Shown one piece after another: positions 5,834 to 11,965 of a DNA stretch of 11,965 nucleotides. Below the pieces are notes generated by a model. The model did not search any database, was not told the origin of the DNA, and was given only the letters and a program-made list of their open reading frames with translations. The stretch's first letter is position 1; each line of letters starts with the position of its first letter. Source of the stretch: an uncultured Solirubrobacteraceae bacterium (GTDB lineage Bacteria > Actinomycetota > Thermoleophilia > Solirubrobacterales > Solirubrobacteraceae); the NCBI GenBank assembly GCA_902806215.1, contig CADCVT010000168.1, forward strand, positions 1 through 11,965, given 5' to 3'. Position numbers and translations under genes: made by a program.

Positions 5834-6757
5834 CTAGGCGGCGTCCCGCAGGGCGGCGAGGTCGGCGTTCTGCGACAGACGACGCAGCGCGCGCTCCTCG
5901 ATCTGGCGGGTGCGCTCGGCGGACACGCCCAGCACCTTCCCGGCCTGCCCGAGGGTGTGCAGCTTGCCCTCCGGGTTGTTGCCGAACCGCAGCTCGATCA
6001 CCCGACGCTCCTGCTCGGGCAGCTCGGCGACGGCCTCTTGGAGCGCGGCGGCCTGCCACTGATCGGCGACCTCCTCCTCCGGAGCCATCTGATCGGCGGC
6101 CAGCAGGTCGCCGAACGCGGTGTCGCCGTCGTCACCGACGGTCTTGTCGAGCGAGGCGGGAGCCTGATCGGCAGCCCGGATCTCCTCGACCTCCTCCGCG
6201 GTCAGCTCTGCGACGTTCGCGATCTCCTCGTCGGTGGGCTCGTGACCGAGCTTGAGCGTGAGCTCGCGCTCGATGCGGGCCACCTTGCGGGCGCGCTGGG
6301 ACATGTGGACCGGGAGCCGGATCGTCCGGCTCGTGTTCTCGAGACCGCGCTGGATGGCCTGACGGATCCAGAGCGTGCCGTACGTCGAGAACCGGAAGCC
6401 CTTGCGCCAGTCGAACTTCTCGACCGCGCGGATGAGTCCCAGCATGCCCTCCTGCACCAGGTCGCCGAGCGGGAGACCCTGGCCCTGGTACTTGCGGGCG
6501 ACGGAGACCACGAGACGCAGATTCGAGTTGATCATCCGCTCCTTGGCTGCCAGGTCGCCGCGCTCGATGCGCTGGGCCAGGTCGATCTCCTCGGGGGGAG
6601 TCAACAGGGGCCAGCGACGGCTCTCGGCGAGCAGCTGGTGGAGTGGATCGATCGTTGTGTCAACGGCCTCAGGCACGTACTCGACGGCCTTCGGGCGCTG
6701 CTCGAGGGTGGCGCTCGTGGTGATCCCTTCTCTCTTCTTTTTCAGCGAGGCGTTCAA
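5834..6757 (-). CDS. Primary-like (RpoD/SigA-type, group 1 or 2) RNA polymerase sigma factor
   Basis: This 307-residue protein contains sigma regions 1.2 to 4 but no region 1.1. Region 1.2 covers about 37-68 (DPLHQLLAESRRWPLLTPPEE). Region 2 covers about 73-150, with ERMINSNLRLVVSVARKY, LVQEGMLGLIRAVEKFD and FRFSTYGTLWIRQAIQRG. Region 3 covers about 152-205 (RARKVARIERELTLKLGHEPT). Region 4 covers about 240-298 (LPEQERRVIELRFG, then VLGVSAERTRQIEERALRRL). These are the marks of the RpoD family. The small size and region 2.3-2.4 wording (YGTLWIRQAIQRGLENTSR instead of the usual YATWWIRQAI) point to an alternative, group 2-like factor, though a lineage-specific principal sigma is possible. The start is TTG 6757, supported by AGGAAT (6765-6770) seven bases upstream. 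Transcription ends at the shared hairpin. Confidence 0.88.
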   Translation of the reverse strand: MNASLKKKREGITTSATLEQRPKAVEYVPEAVDTTIDPLHQLLAESRRWPLLTPPEEIDLAQRIERGDLAAKERMINSNLRLVVSVARKYQGQGLPLGDLVQEGMLGLIRAVEKFDWRKGFRFSTYGTLWIRQAIQRGLENTSRTIRLPVHMSQRARKVARIERELTLKLGHEPTDEEIANVAELTAEEVEEIRAADQAPASLDKTVGDDGDTAFGDLLAADQMAPEEEVADQWQAAALQEAVAELPEQERRVIELRFGNNPEGKLHTLGQAGKVLGVSAERTRQIEERALRRLSQNADLAALRDAA

Positions 6758-6785
6758 GGTTCTAATTCCTATTCCTGCAGTAGGT

Positions 6786-6813
6786 ATTCTAGCAGGTTTC
6801 GTTGCGCGTGCAA
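6786..6813 (-). promoter_or_regulatory. Sigma-70 type promoter of the primary-like sigma gene
   Basis: Read on the minus strand, TTGCAC (6808-6813) is followed after 16 bp by TAGAAT (6786-6791), a near-consensus -35/-10 pair. Transcription would start near 6779, giving a leader of about 22 bases that contains the ribosome site AGGAAT. The surrounding DNA is notably richer in A and T than the rest of the window. Confidence 0.75.
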
Positions 6814-6839
6814 CGACCCTCAGGACTCCGGTGCAACGA
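6800..6839. promoter_or_regulatory. Paired TCGTTGCAC elements upstream of the sigma gene
   Basis: The 9-mer GTGCAACGA (TCGTTGCAC on the transcribed side) occurs at 6808-6816 and again at 6831-6839, 23 bp apart, which is close to two helical turns. The proximal copy contains the -35 hexamer and also forms one arm of an inverted repeat, CGTTGC (6800-6805) with GCAACG (6810-6815). This looks like a regulator site or a second promoter element, but no cognate protein can be named. Confidence 0.45.
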
Positions 6840-6906
6840 GGGCCAACACGCGGTTCATAGGCGCACGCGAGGCGCGCAAGGTGCTCTCCGCCGAAGCGGC
6901 AGCCAA

Positions 6907-6924
6907 CACAAGGTACACCTTGTG
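6907..6924. promoter_or_regulatory. 18-bp palindromic operator candidate before the formate channel
   Basis: CACAAGGT-AC-ACCTTGTG is a perfect inverted repeat with 8-bp arms and a 2-bp centre. A third, imperfect half-site ACTTTGTG follows at 6928-6935, exactly 11 bp after the second arm. The palindrome lies 50 bp before the chosen start of the channel gene (6975) and over 140 bp before the divergent sigma gene. The dyad suggests a dimeric repressor or activator. The protein is not identifiable from sequence alone. Between it and the ATG, short complementary blocks (ACCC/GGGT/ACCC, 6951-6967) could fold in the mRNA leader. Confidence 0.6.
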
Positions 6925-6974
6925 CGAACTTTGTGCGTGACGACCATCACACCCTGGGTACGAACCCGGGCGTC

Positions 6975-7853
6975 ATGTCGTTCAAAGACCCGAAGGCCAT
7001 CACTGAGGCCGGAACGCAGAAGGGGGCCGAGAAGGCCCGCCTTTCCTGGGACAAGTCCCTCGTGGCTGGCTTCCTCGCCGGCGCCTACATCGCGTTCGGC
7101 GCGCTTGTGGCCATCACTGTATCGGCAGGCATGCGGCCCGAGATCTGGGGCGGCGTCCAGACCTTCTTCACCGGCGCCGTCTTCTCGCTCGGCCTGATCC
7201 TCGTGGTCATCGCGGGGTCCGAGCTGCTCACGGGGAACATGGCCCTCGTCCCTTTGGCGGCCTTTCGCGAGCGCGCCAAGTTCAAGGACCTGGCGCACAA
7301 CTTCGCCTTCGTGTTGCTCGGGAACCTCCTCGGGTCCCTCTTCGTCGCCTACTTCCTGGCCATCGAGTCGGGCGTCCTGATGACCGAGATGAACCTCGAA
7401 CGCCTCGAAGGCCTGGCGCACAAGAAGGCGGTCGAGGAGACCGAGTGGCAGATCTTCCTGCGCGCGGTCGGGTGCAACTGGCTCGTCTGCCTCGCCGTTT
7501 GGATGGCGCTGGCGGCCGAGGACGTCGCCGGCAAGATCCTCGCGATCTTCTTCCCGATCATGGCCTTCGTGGCGCTCGGGTTCGACCACGTCGTGGCGAA
7601 CATGTTCTTCATCCCCGCCGCGATCTTCGCCGGCGCCGACGACATCAGCTGGTGGGACGCGCTGCACAACTGGCTCTTCGCCTTCGGGGGGAACCTCGTC
7701 GGCGCCGCAGTGTTCGTCGCGGGCGCGTACTGGTACCTCTACGCCCAGCCCGAGGAGACGCAGCCGCAAGAGCCCCAGCCCGGGGACGAGCCGGCGACCA
7801 ACGGCGACTCCGGCCGGTTCGAGCCGGGCGACCGACAGACCGTGACCCGCTGA
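6975..7853 (+). CDS. Formate/nitrite transporter (FNT) family channel, probable formate channel
   Basis: This 292-residue protein is a member of the pentameric FocA/NirC family, which passes formate or related monovalent anions. Six helices fit the pattern: AGFLAGAYIAFGALVAI (31-47), the FFTGAVFSLGLILVVIAGSELLTGN segment with its re-entrant Ω-loop motif (64-88), the AFVLLGNLLGSLFVAYFLA helix (111-129), VGCNWLVCLAVWMAL (165-179), and the pore-histidine segment GFDHVVANMFFIPAA (202-216, His205). Many relatives have Glu rather than Asp before this His. A last helix spans about 236-255. The C-terminal tail is Pro/Glu/Asp-rich and probably disordered. ATG 6975 gives the family-like start MSFKDPKAIT. 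An in-frame GTG at 6933 lies near the palindromic half-sites. Formate as substrate is supported by the formate dehydrogenase operon located close by. The next gene overlaps the stop codon. Confidence 0.9.
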   Translation: MSFKDPKAITEAGTQKGAEKARLSWDKSLVAGFLAGAYIAFGALVAITVSAGMRPEIWGGVQTFFTGAVFSLGLILVVIAGSELLTGNMALVPLAAFRERAKFKDLAHNFAFVLLGNLLGSLFVAYFLAIESGVLMTEMNLERLEGLAHKKAVEETEWQIFLRAVGCNWLVCLAVWMALAAEDVAGKILAIFFPIMAFVALGFDHVVANMFFIPAAIFAGADDISWWDALHNWLFAFGGNLVGAAVFVAGAYWYLYAQPEETQPQEPQPGDEPATNGDSGRFEPGDRQTVTR

Positions 7854-8659
7854 TGCGTGGCGCGGCGGCAGCCGTCGTCGTCCTCGCCGCTGCGCTGACG
7901 CTGCCCGCCGCCGCCCACGCGCAGGAGGAGTCGTGCCCGGCGCCGAAGGTGACCGCCTTCGTCCTGCCGCCCGATCCGCCCCGCGCCCGCGCGGTCACGC
8001 GCATCAGCGTCGACAGCGCCGGCGCGAGCCGTGTCGAGGTGCAGTGGCCCGAGGGCGACACGTCCTCCAAGGCGACCCGGCGCGACACGGTCGCGTTCGA
8101 GCGCGTCTTCGCACGGGCCGGGAAGGCGAGGATCCTCGCCACCGCGGTCGCGCCCTGCGGCGCACGGTCGGCCCCGGCCGCCCTGCGCCTCACCGTCCGG
8201 CCCGCCTGCCGCGACACCCGCGACGACTCGGTCTACGAGGAGTCCTGCGACCGCGAGCGAGCGCGTCTGACGGTCGGATCGGCCGGCGTGACGACGCGCG
8301 CGACCTCGACGGCGTTCACGTGCCGCGACGTCATCCGCAACCCGCGGGTCATCCGCGTCGGCGGCGGGGCCCCGACCGCGCGCGCCGCGTCGTGCGGCGT
8401 GATACCCGGCCCGGCTCGCGTCGCCGGACGGCTGGACGTCGAGCGCGGCCGACGGTTGACGCTCACCTTCGCCGTCCCGGTGGACCGCGTCCGGGTCCTG
8501 CTCGGCGACCCCGACCGAGGAACCGCGCGCCTGAGCGGCGTCCGCGGCCGCGGCCGGCGCTGGACCGTGCGGATCCCGCGCACGGCGAGCGTCGCGCACA
8601 GCCGCGTCTGGGTCAGCGCGCAGCCGGGCGCGTTCGTGGCCGGGATCCGGCTGCGCTGA
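7853..8659 (+). CDS. Secreted protein of unknown function with six cysteines
   Basis: The start ATG (7853-7855) shares a base with the channel stop (TGATG), which implies translational coupling. The 268-residue product opens with a signal peptide: Arg2, an Ala/Val/Leu-rich core and a cleavage site after AHA (residue 23). The mature part is Arg-rich and beta-strand-like, with six cysteines (28, 102, 119, 132, 157 and 181), enough for three disulfides. The first half resembles an Ig-like or fibronectin-type strand pattern (RISVDSAGASRVEVQWPEGD). No catalytic motif was recognised. Reading the frame upstream of 7853 would require coding antisense-like sequence inside the channel gene and is rejected. 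A role in the cell envelope near the formate channel is only inferred. It converges on the dehydrogenase operon with six bases between stop codons. Confidence 0.7.
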   Translation: MRGAAAAVVVLAAALTLPAAAHAQEESCPAPKVTAFVLPPDPPRARAVTRISVDSAGASRVEVQWPEGDTSSKATRRDTVAFERVFARAGKARILATAVAPCGARSAPAALRLTVRPACRDTRDDSVYEESCDRERARLTVGSAGVTTRATSTAFTCRDVIRNPRVIRVGGGAPTARAASCGVIPGPARVAGRLDVERGRRLTLTFAVPVDRVRVLLGDPDRGTARLSGVRGRGRRWTVRIPRTASVAHSRVWVSAQPGAFVAGIRLR

Positions 8660-8665
8660 GCGGGG

Positions 8666-8767
8666 TCAGTGACCGCCGAGCAGCTTCTTCAGCCGCTCGC
8701 CGATCAGCCCCTCGATGACGAGGCTGAGCTTGCGCACGGCCTCCGACCACACCCGCGAGAGCCTCAC
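8666..8767 (-). CDS. 33-residue microprotein at the end of the formate dehydrogenase operon
   Basis: The GTG start (8767-8765) overlaps the NrfD stop codon as GTGA, the same junction used between the other operon genes. GAGGGG lies nine bases upstream (8777-8782) as a ribosome site. Of 33 codons, 32 end in G or C. The predicted peptide begins MRLSRVWSEAVRKL and ends LIGERLKKLLGGH. It is basic and amphipathic, with hydrophobic residues spaced as in one long helix that could lie on the membrane surface. No family was recognised. It may be a small accessory or stabilising subunit of the dehydrogenase, or a coding-like accident. It is well below the size most gene finders accept. Confidence 0.5.
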   Translation of the reverse strand: MRLSRVWSEAVRKLSLVIEGLIGERLKKLLGGH

Positions 8768-9942
8768 GCCGTGCGACCCCTCGCCATCTCGGCGACCTGC
8801 TCGTCGTCGCCCGCCGACCGCGTGCCCGCGCCGACCCAGCCCAGGCGGAAGAGGAGCCCGGCGACGAGGTAGAGGACGCTCGCGAGGTCGTGCACGCGGC
8901 GCCCGCCGCGACCGCGCGCGAACCGCAGCGCCAGCCCGGTCCGCACGAGCCACTTCGCGGCCTTGAACTGCTTGCCGGGCGGACCCTCCTCGAGCGCCTC
9001 GGCCAGCGGCCCCAGCCGCCGCTCGTTGATCACCGACAGCATCAGCTCCGCCCCCATCGCCGCGGTCTCGACGCGGCCGAGCGCCTCGCGCGTCGGATGG
9101 CCGTCGGGGAGCCCGGCGGCGACGAGCACGAGCCGGTTCAGAGCGGCACCCGTCGCGGTCGCCGTGCAGACGAAGATCGGGCCGAGGAAGAGCTTCGAGC
9201 GCGCCCACACCGGCACCGCGGTCGTCGCGAGCAGCACACCCGTGTAGGAGCCGAGGTAGCCACCGAGGACCGCGTTGACCCCACCGACCACCCGCGCGGG
9301 ACGCCGCGCCCCGACCAGGTCGAGCGCCACCGACCCCGCCGCCGCACCGCTGAACGCGATGAGGCACCACGCCCCCGCGGACATCGGCGACCGCGGCTTG
9401 AAGATCCGCATCATGTTGAGGAAGCGCGCCGGGCGCCCCAGGTCCATGATCAGCAGCACGGGCGCCGGGGCGACCGCGCCCAGGGCGGTCGTGCGCGCGA
9501 TCCGGGCAGAGCGATGGTCGCCGGCGAGATCGCACGCCAGCGCGATGAACGACGAGCCCGCCGCCATCCCGCCGAACCAGAAGTACGCCGGCACCTCCCA
9601 CGTCCACACGGGCGCGTGGATCATCGGGCCGATGACGAACGGTGCCTCGTCGTCGCGCGCGCCGCGCTGCTCGAGCCCGCCGTCGTCGACGTCGGCCGCG
9701 TAGTCGGTGTCGTCCTTGTAGAGGTACGACCACCGCCCGTCGCGCCACTCGCCGACGTGGAGCGCGACCGGCGGGTCGTCGCCGTCCTCGCGCGTCTCCC
9801 ACCACGCCGAGCCGGCCGACCCGACGGCCGGGACGTACGGCGCGTCGCCGCCCGCCGCGTGCTCGTTGCGCGCCGACGCCGTGCGCTCCTCCGCCGCGGC
9901 GGAGGCGAGCGCGTCGCGCTCGGAGACGGGCTCGTCGCTCAC
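8764..9942 (-). CDS. NrfD/PsrC-type membrane anchor subunit of formate dehydrogenase
   Basis: This 392-residue protein has a hydrophilic N-terminal extension (about 1-108, rich in Asp/Glu, with GEWRDGRWSYLY). It is followed by the hydrophobic core of the NrfD family: VWTWEVPAYFWFGGMAAGSSFIALA (112-136), then APVLLIMDLGRPARFLNMMRIFKPRSPMSAGAW, VVGGVNAVLGGYLGSYTGVLLATTAVPVW and LGPIFVCTATATGAALNRLVLVA. LIMDLGRP...MFKPRSPMS-type wording is the family hallmark. NrfD subunits take electrons from the Fe-S partner and reduce, or exchange with, the menaquinone pool without haem, in place of the cytochrome b of Escherichia coli FdnI. GTG 9942 is preferred because it overlaps the Fe-S gene stop as GTGA. 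The extended N-terminus is longer than in typical NrfD. Confidence 0.88.
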   Translation of the reverse strand: MSDEPVSERDALASAAAEERTASARNEHAAGGDAPYVPAVGSAGSAWWETREDGDDPPVALHVGEWRDGRWSYLYKDDTDYAADVDDGGLEQRGARDDEAPFVIGPMIHAPVWTWEVPAYFWFGGMAAGSSFIALACDLAGDHRSARIARTTALGAVAPAPVLLIMDLGRPARFLNMMRIFKPRSPMSAGAWCLIAFSGAAAGSVALDLVGARRPARVVGGVNAVLGGYLGSYTGVLLATTAVPVWARSKLFLGPIFVCTATATGAALNRLVLVAAGLPDGHPTREALGRVETAAMGAELMLSVINERRLGPLAEALEEGPPGKQFKAAKWLVRTGLALRFARGRGGRRVHDLASVLYLVAGLLFRLGWVGAGTRSAGDDEQVAEMARGRTA

Positions 9943-10775
9943 CAGCGCGCCACCTTCACCCGCGAACGAGCCGACGCCCGCGACCCGACGACGAACGCCG
10001 CCGCCACGCCCGCCGCCGCGACGAGCCCCGCGCCCATCGCCGCGAGCGTCGCCGGGACGACGTTCTGCTGGATCGGCGACTCGGCGTCGGCGGGCAGGCC
10101 GTAGACCTCGGGCGGCTCGGTCAGCAGGAAGAACGCGCCGAGCCCGCCGGCGACGTCGTCCTCGGTCGCGCCGTACAGGTACGCCTGGCCGAGCCCGCGC
10201 TCGTGCAGCTGCGTGACGCGCCGCGCGGCCACGTCGACGAGCTCGTCGTGGAAGCCGAACTGGATCGAGTCGGTCGGGCACGCCTTCGCGCACGCGGGCT
10301 CGAGGCCGTCCTCGAGCCGGTCGTAACACAGCGTGCACTTCGCGGCGCGCCCGTCGCCGGGGTCGCGGTCGATCACGCCGAACGGGCACGACGGCACGCA
10401 GTAGCCGCACCCGTTGCAGACGTCGGGCTGGACGATGACCGTGTCGAACTCGGTGCGGATCAGGGCGCCGGTCGGGCACGCGTCGAGGCACCCCGCGTGC
10501 GTGCAGTGCTTGCACACGTCCGACATGAACACGAAGTCCATCGGCGAGCCCTCGGTGAGCATCTCGACGAAGCGCACGTGGCGCCACGAGGTCGCGTTGA
10601 GCTCGCCGGTGTGGTCGTACGACGCGCGCTTGCGGAACGCGGTGTTGTCGGCCGGCAGGTCGTTCCACTGCTTGCACGCGACCTCGCACGCCTTGCACCC
10701 GATGCACGTCGTCGTGTCGGTGAAGAAGCCCATCCGCCGGGCCTCGGGACGGTCGATCACGGCGCGCTCGGTCAT
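9939..10775 (-). CDS. Four-cluster Fe-S (electron transfer) subunit of formate dehydrogenase
   Basis: This 278-residue protein contains sixteen cysteines in four ferredoxin-like groups: 24/27/30/34 (CIGCKACEVACK), 88/91/96/100 (CKHCTHAGCLDACP), 120/123/126/130 (CNGCGYCVPSCP) and 147/150/162/166 (CTLC...CAKACP). Each group pattern is consistent with a [4Fe-4S] cluster, as in FdnH/FdhB. A C-terminal hydrophobic helix (about 238-262, VVPATLAAMGAGLVAAAGVAAAF) anchors it beside the NrfD subunit, as the E. coli FdnH helix does. It relays electrons from the molybdopterin subunit to the quinone site. ATG 10775 overlaps the catalytic gene stop as ATGA. AGAGGAG (10787-10793) is an upstream ribosome site 11 bases away. 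No Tat signal is present, as expected for a subunit carried by its catalytic partner. Confidence 0.93.
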   Translation of the reverse strand: MTERAVIDRPEARRMGFFTDTTTCIGCKACEVACKQWNDLPADNTAFRKRASYDHTGELNATSWRHVRFVEMLTEGSPMDFVFMSDVCKHCTHAGCLDACPTGALIRTEFDTVIVQPDVCNGCGYCVPSCPFGVIDRDPGDGRAAKCTLCYDRLEDGLEPACAKACPTDSIQFGFHDELVDVAARRVTQLHERGLGQAYLYGATEDDVAGGLGAFFLLTEPPEVYGLPADAESPIQQNVVPATLAAMGAGLVAAAGVAAAFVVGSRASARSRVKVARW

Positions 10776-11965
10776 ACGGACGGACGCTCCTCTGCGAAGT
10801 GGTCACCGTCGACACGGACGGCGTCGCCCGGGGGCTTGCCGGACAGGCGCTGCGTCCCCGTCGACCCGCCGCCGGCGCGGACGTCGCACAGGAACGCCTT
10901 GGACTCCTGGATGGCGACGTTCGGGTCGCCGGACAGCGCGATGAGGTCGTTGACCGCGTCCCCCTTGACACCCGGTCCACCCCAGCCCCAATGGAACGGC
11001 ATGCAGACCTGGTGGATCGTGCGACCGCCCACGGTCAGCGGCGAGATCCGCGGCGACACCATCGCCCGCACGGTGATCTCCGCCCGCTCGGTCGAGACCG
11101 TCATGAGCTCGCCGTTCTCGATCCCCCGCTCGCGCGCGAGCACCGGGTCGATCTCGCCGAACGCCTCGGGCTGCAGCTCGGCCAGCCACGGCAGGTAGCG
11201 CGACATGCCGCCCGCGGTGTGGTGCTCGGTCAGGCGGAACGTCGTCAGCACGCACGGGTAGCGCGGGTCGCCCACAGGCGCGTACGGGTTGTCGTCGCGC
11301 GACCAGCGCAGCGCCGCCGGGTTGGACTGGAGCTTCGGGTACAGCGGGTTGGCGAGCGGCGACTCGAGCGGCTCGTAGTGCGTCGGCAGCGGCCCGTCGA
11401 GCAGCCCCGACGGCGCGAACAGCCAGGCCTTGCCGTCGGCCATCATGATGAACGGGTCGGCGCCGCCGATCGCGTCCATGCCCTTCGCGTCTGAGTCGGC
11501 GACGAAGTCCGGGCGCTTGTCGACGGGGAAGTCCGGGACGTCGTCGCCGACCCAGCGCTCCTTCGACTCGTCCCACCAGATGAGCTTCTTGCGCTCGGAC
11601 CACGGCTTGCCGCTCGGGTCGGCCGAGGCGCGGTTGTAGAGGATCTTGCGGTTCGCCGGCCACGCCCAGCCCCACTCCGGCGCGATGATCCCGTCGCCGG
11701 GGTCGCGGCGCCGGGCCTGGTTGACGCCGTCCGCGTAGATCCCCGAGTAGATCCAGCAGCCGCACGCGGTCGACCCGTCGTCCTCGAGCTGCGCGAACCC
11801 CGGCAGCGGCGCGCCGGACTGCACGTCGTAGCCGTTGATCTCCTTGAGGACCGCCTCCGCGCTCGGCTCGCGCCGGTCGCCGTGCTCGGGGTAGTCCCAG
11901 TTCAGGTTCAGGAAGCCCTGGTCGCGCGGATCGGTCGAGCCCTTCAGCTTCTCCTTGATCCTCCC
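10772..11965 (-). CDS. Formate dehydrogenase catalytic subunit (molybdopterin), C-terminal part, 5' end outside window
   Basis: The frame is open from the window edge to the TGA at 10774-10772, giving 397 residues, roughly the last 40% of a protein of about 1,000. Typical FdnG/FdhA segments are visible: LNLNWDYP near the start, TACGCWIYSG, EWGWAWPANRKILYNRASADP, and the molybdopterin-dinucleotide-binding domain around FRLTEHHTAGGMSRYLPWLAELQPEAF. The terminal part continues GDPNVAIQESKAFLCDV. A GTG at 11824 is internal to this homology and is not a start. The enzyme oxidises formate to CO2 at a Mo or W bis-MGD centre, passing electrons to the Fe-S subunit. The active-site Cys or Sec, the first Fe-S cluster and any Tat signal all lie upstream of the window and cannot be judged. 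Confidence 0.92.
   Translation of the reverse strand, partial: GRIKEKLKGSTDPRDQGFLNLNWDYPEHGDRREPSAEAVLKEINGYDVQSGAPLPGFAQLEDDGSTACGCWIYSGIYADGVNQARRRDPGDGIIAPEWGWAWPANRKILYNRASADPSGKPWSERKKLIWWDESKERWVGDDVPDFPVDKRPDFVADSDAKGMDAIGGADPFIMMADGKAWLFAPSGLLDGPLPTHYEPLESPLANPLYPKLQSNPAALRWSRDDNPYAPVGDPRYPCVLTTFRLTEHHTAGGMSRYLPWLAELQPEAFGEIDPVLARERGIENGELMTVSTERAEITVRAMVSPRISPLTVGGRTIHQVCMPFHWGWGGPGVKGDAVNDLIALSGDPNVAIQESKAFLCDVRAGGGSTGTQRLSGKPPGDAVRVDGDHFAEERPSV

Noticed and set aside
5795..6940. Long plus-strand ORF opposite the primary-like sigma gene
   Set aside because: The opposite strand encodes all sigma regions with a promoter and ribosome site. The plus frame is a shadow that begins inside the terminator hairpin.
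6949..6974. Possible tRNA T-arm (GGGTACGAACCC)
   Set aside because: No acceptor stem, anticodon arm or CCA-proximal pairing can be built around it. It is a short hairpin in the FNT leader at most.
7445..7852. Upstream extension of the secreted-protein frame through the FNT gene
   Set aside because: It is an Arg-rich out-of-frame shadow of the channel gene. The signal peptide and TGATG junction fix the start at 7853.
9642..11198. Long plus-strand ORF (518 codons) opposite the dehydrogenase genes
   Set aside because: It is Arg/Pro/Ala-rich low-complexity translation opposite strongly conserved Fe-S and NrfD genes, typical of high-GC shadow frames.

Overview
The window is very GC-rich, with almost every real codon ending in G or C. 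The gene content (an FHA-HTH regulator, a YVTN/YncE-like propeller of the type common in soil actinobacteria, an ECF sigma factor, and a respiratory formate dehydrogenase with an NrfD anchor) suggests a high-GC actinobacterium, plausibly of the Thermoleophilia/Solirubrobacterales. That placement is inferred from protein style and was not tested by any search.

Layout: (i) 1-917 is the 3' part of a beta-propeller gene. (ii) 922-1026 is an array of short palindromic REP-like repeats, followed by a REP-associated tyrosine (HUH) transposase (RAYT) at 1067-1720. The transposase 3' end runs antisense into an FHA-HTH regulator gene (1608-2294, minus). (iii) Divergent from that regulator is a probable three-gene unit: an ECF sigma factor (2396-2941), a PrsW-family intramembrane metalloprotease (2953-4047) and a 48-residue acidic protein (4058-4204). 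(iv) 4217-4319 is a second REP array, between convergent genes. (v) An EamA-type exporter (4321-5220, minus) and an Lrp/AsnC regulator (5302-5775, plus) diverge from an AT-rich palindromic control region. (vi) A perfect hairpin (5781-5809) separates the regulator from a primary-like sigma-70 gene (5834-6757, minus), which has a clear promoter. (vii) A plus-strand pair follows: a formate/nitrite channel (6975-7853) overlapped by a secreted Cys-containing protein (7853-8659). (viii) A tightly overlapping minus-strand formate dehydrogenase operon fills the rest: the catalytic subunit (C-terminal part, running off the window), the four-cluster Fe-S subunit, the NrfD membrane subunit, and a 33-residue microprotein at the end.

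Working together: the FNT channel would move formate across the membrane, and the dehydrogenase would oxidise it and pass electrons through the Fe-S subunit to NrfD and the quinone pool. The ECF sigma and PrsW genes form a possible envelope-signalling module, but no anti-sigma gene is visible beside them. The EamA/Lrp pair looks like a self-contained exporter under a local amino-acid-type regulator. The two REP arrays have the same core and orientation as each other, and a candidate mobilising enzyme sits beside one of them. This is the most unusual feature of the window.
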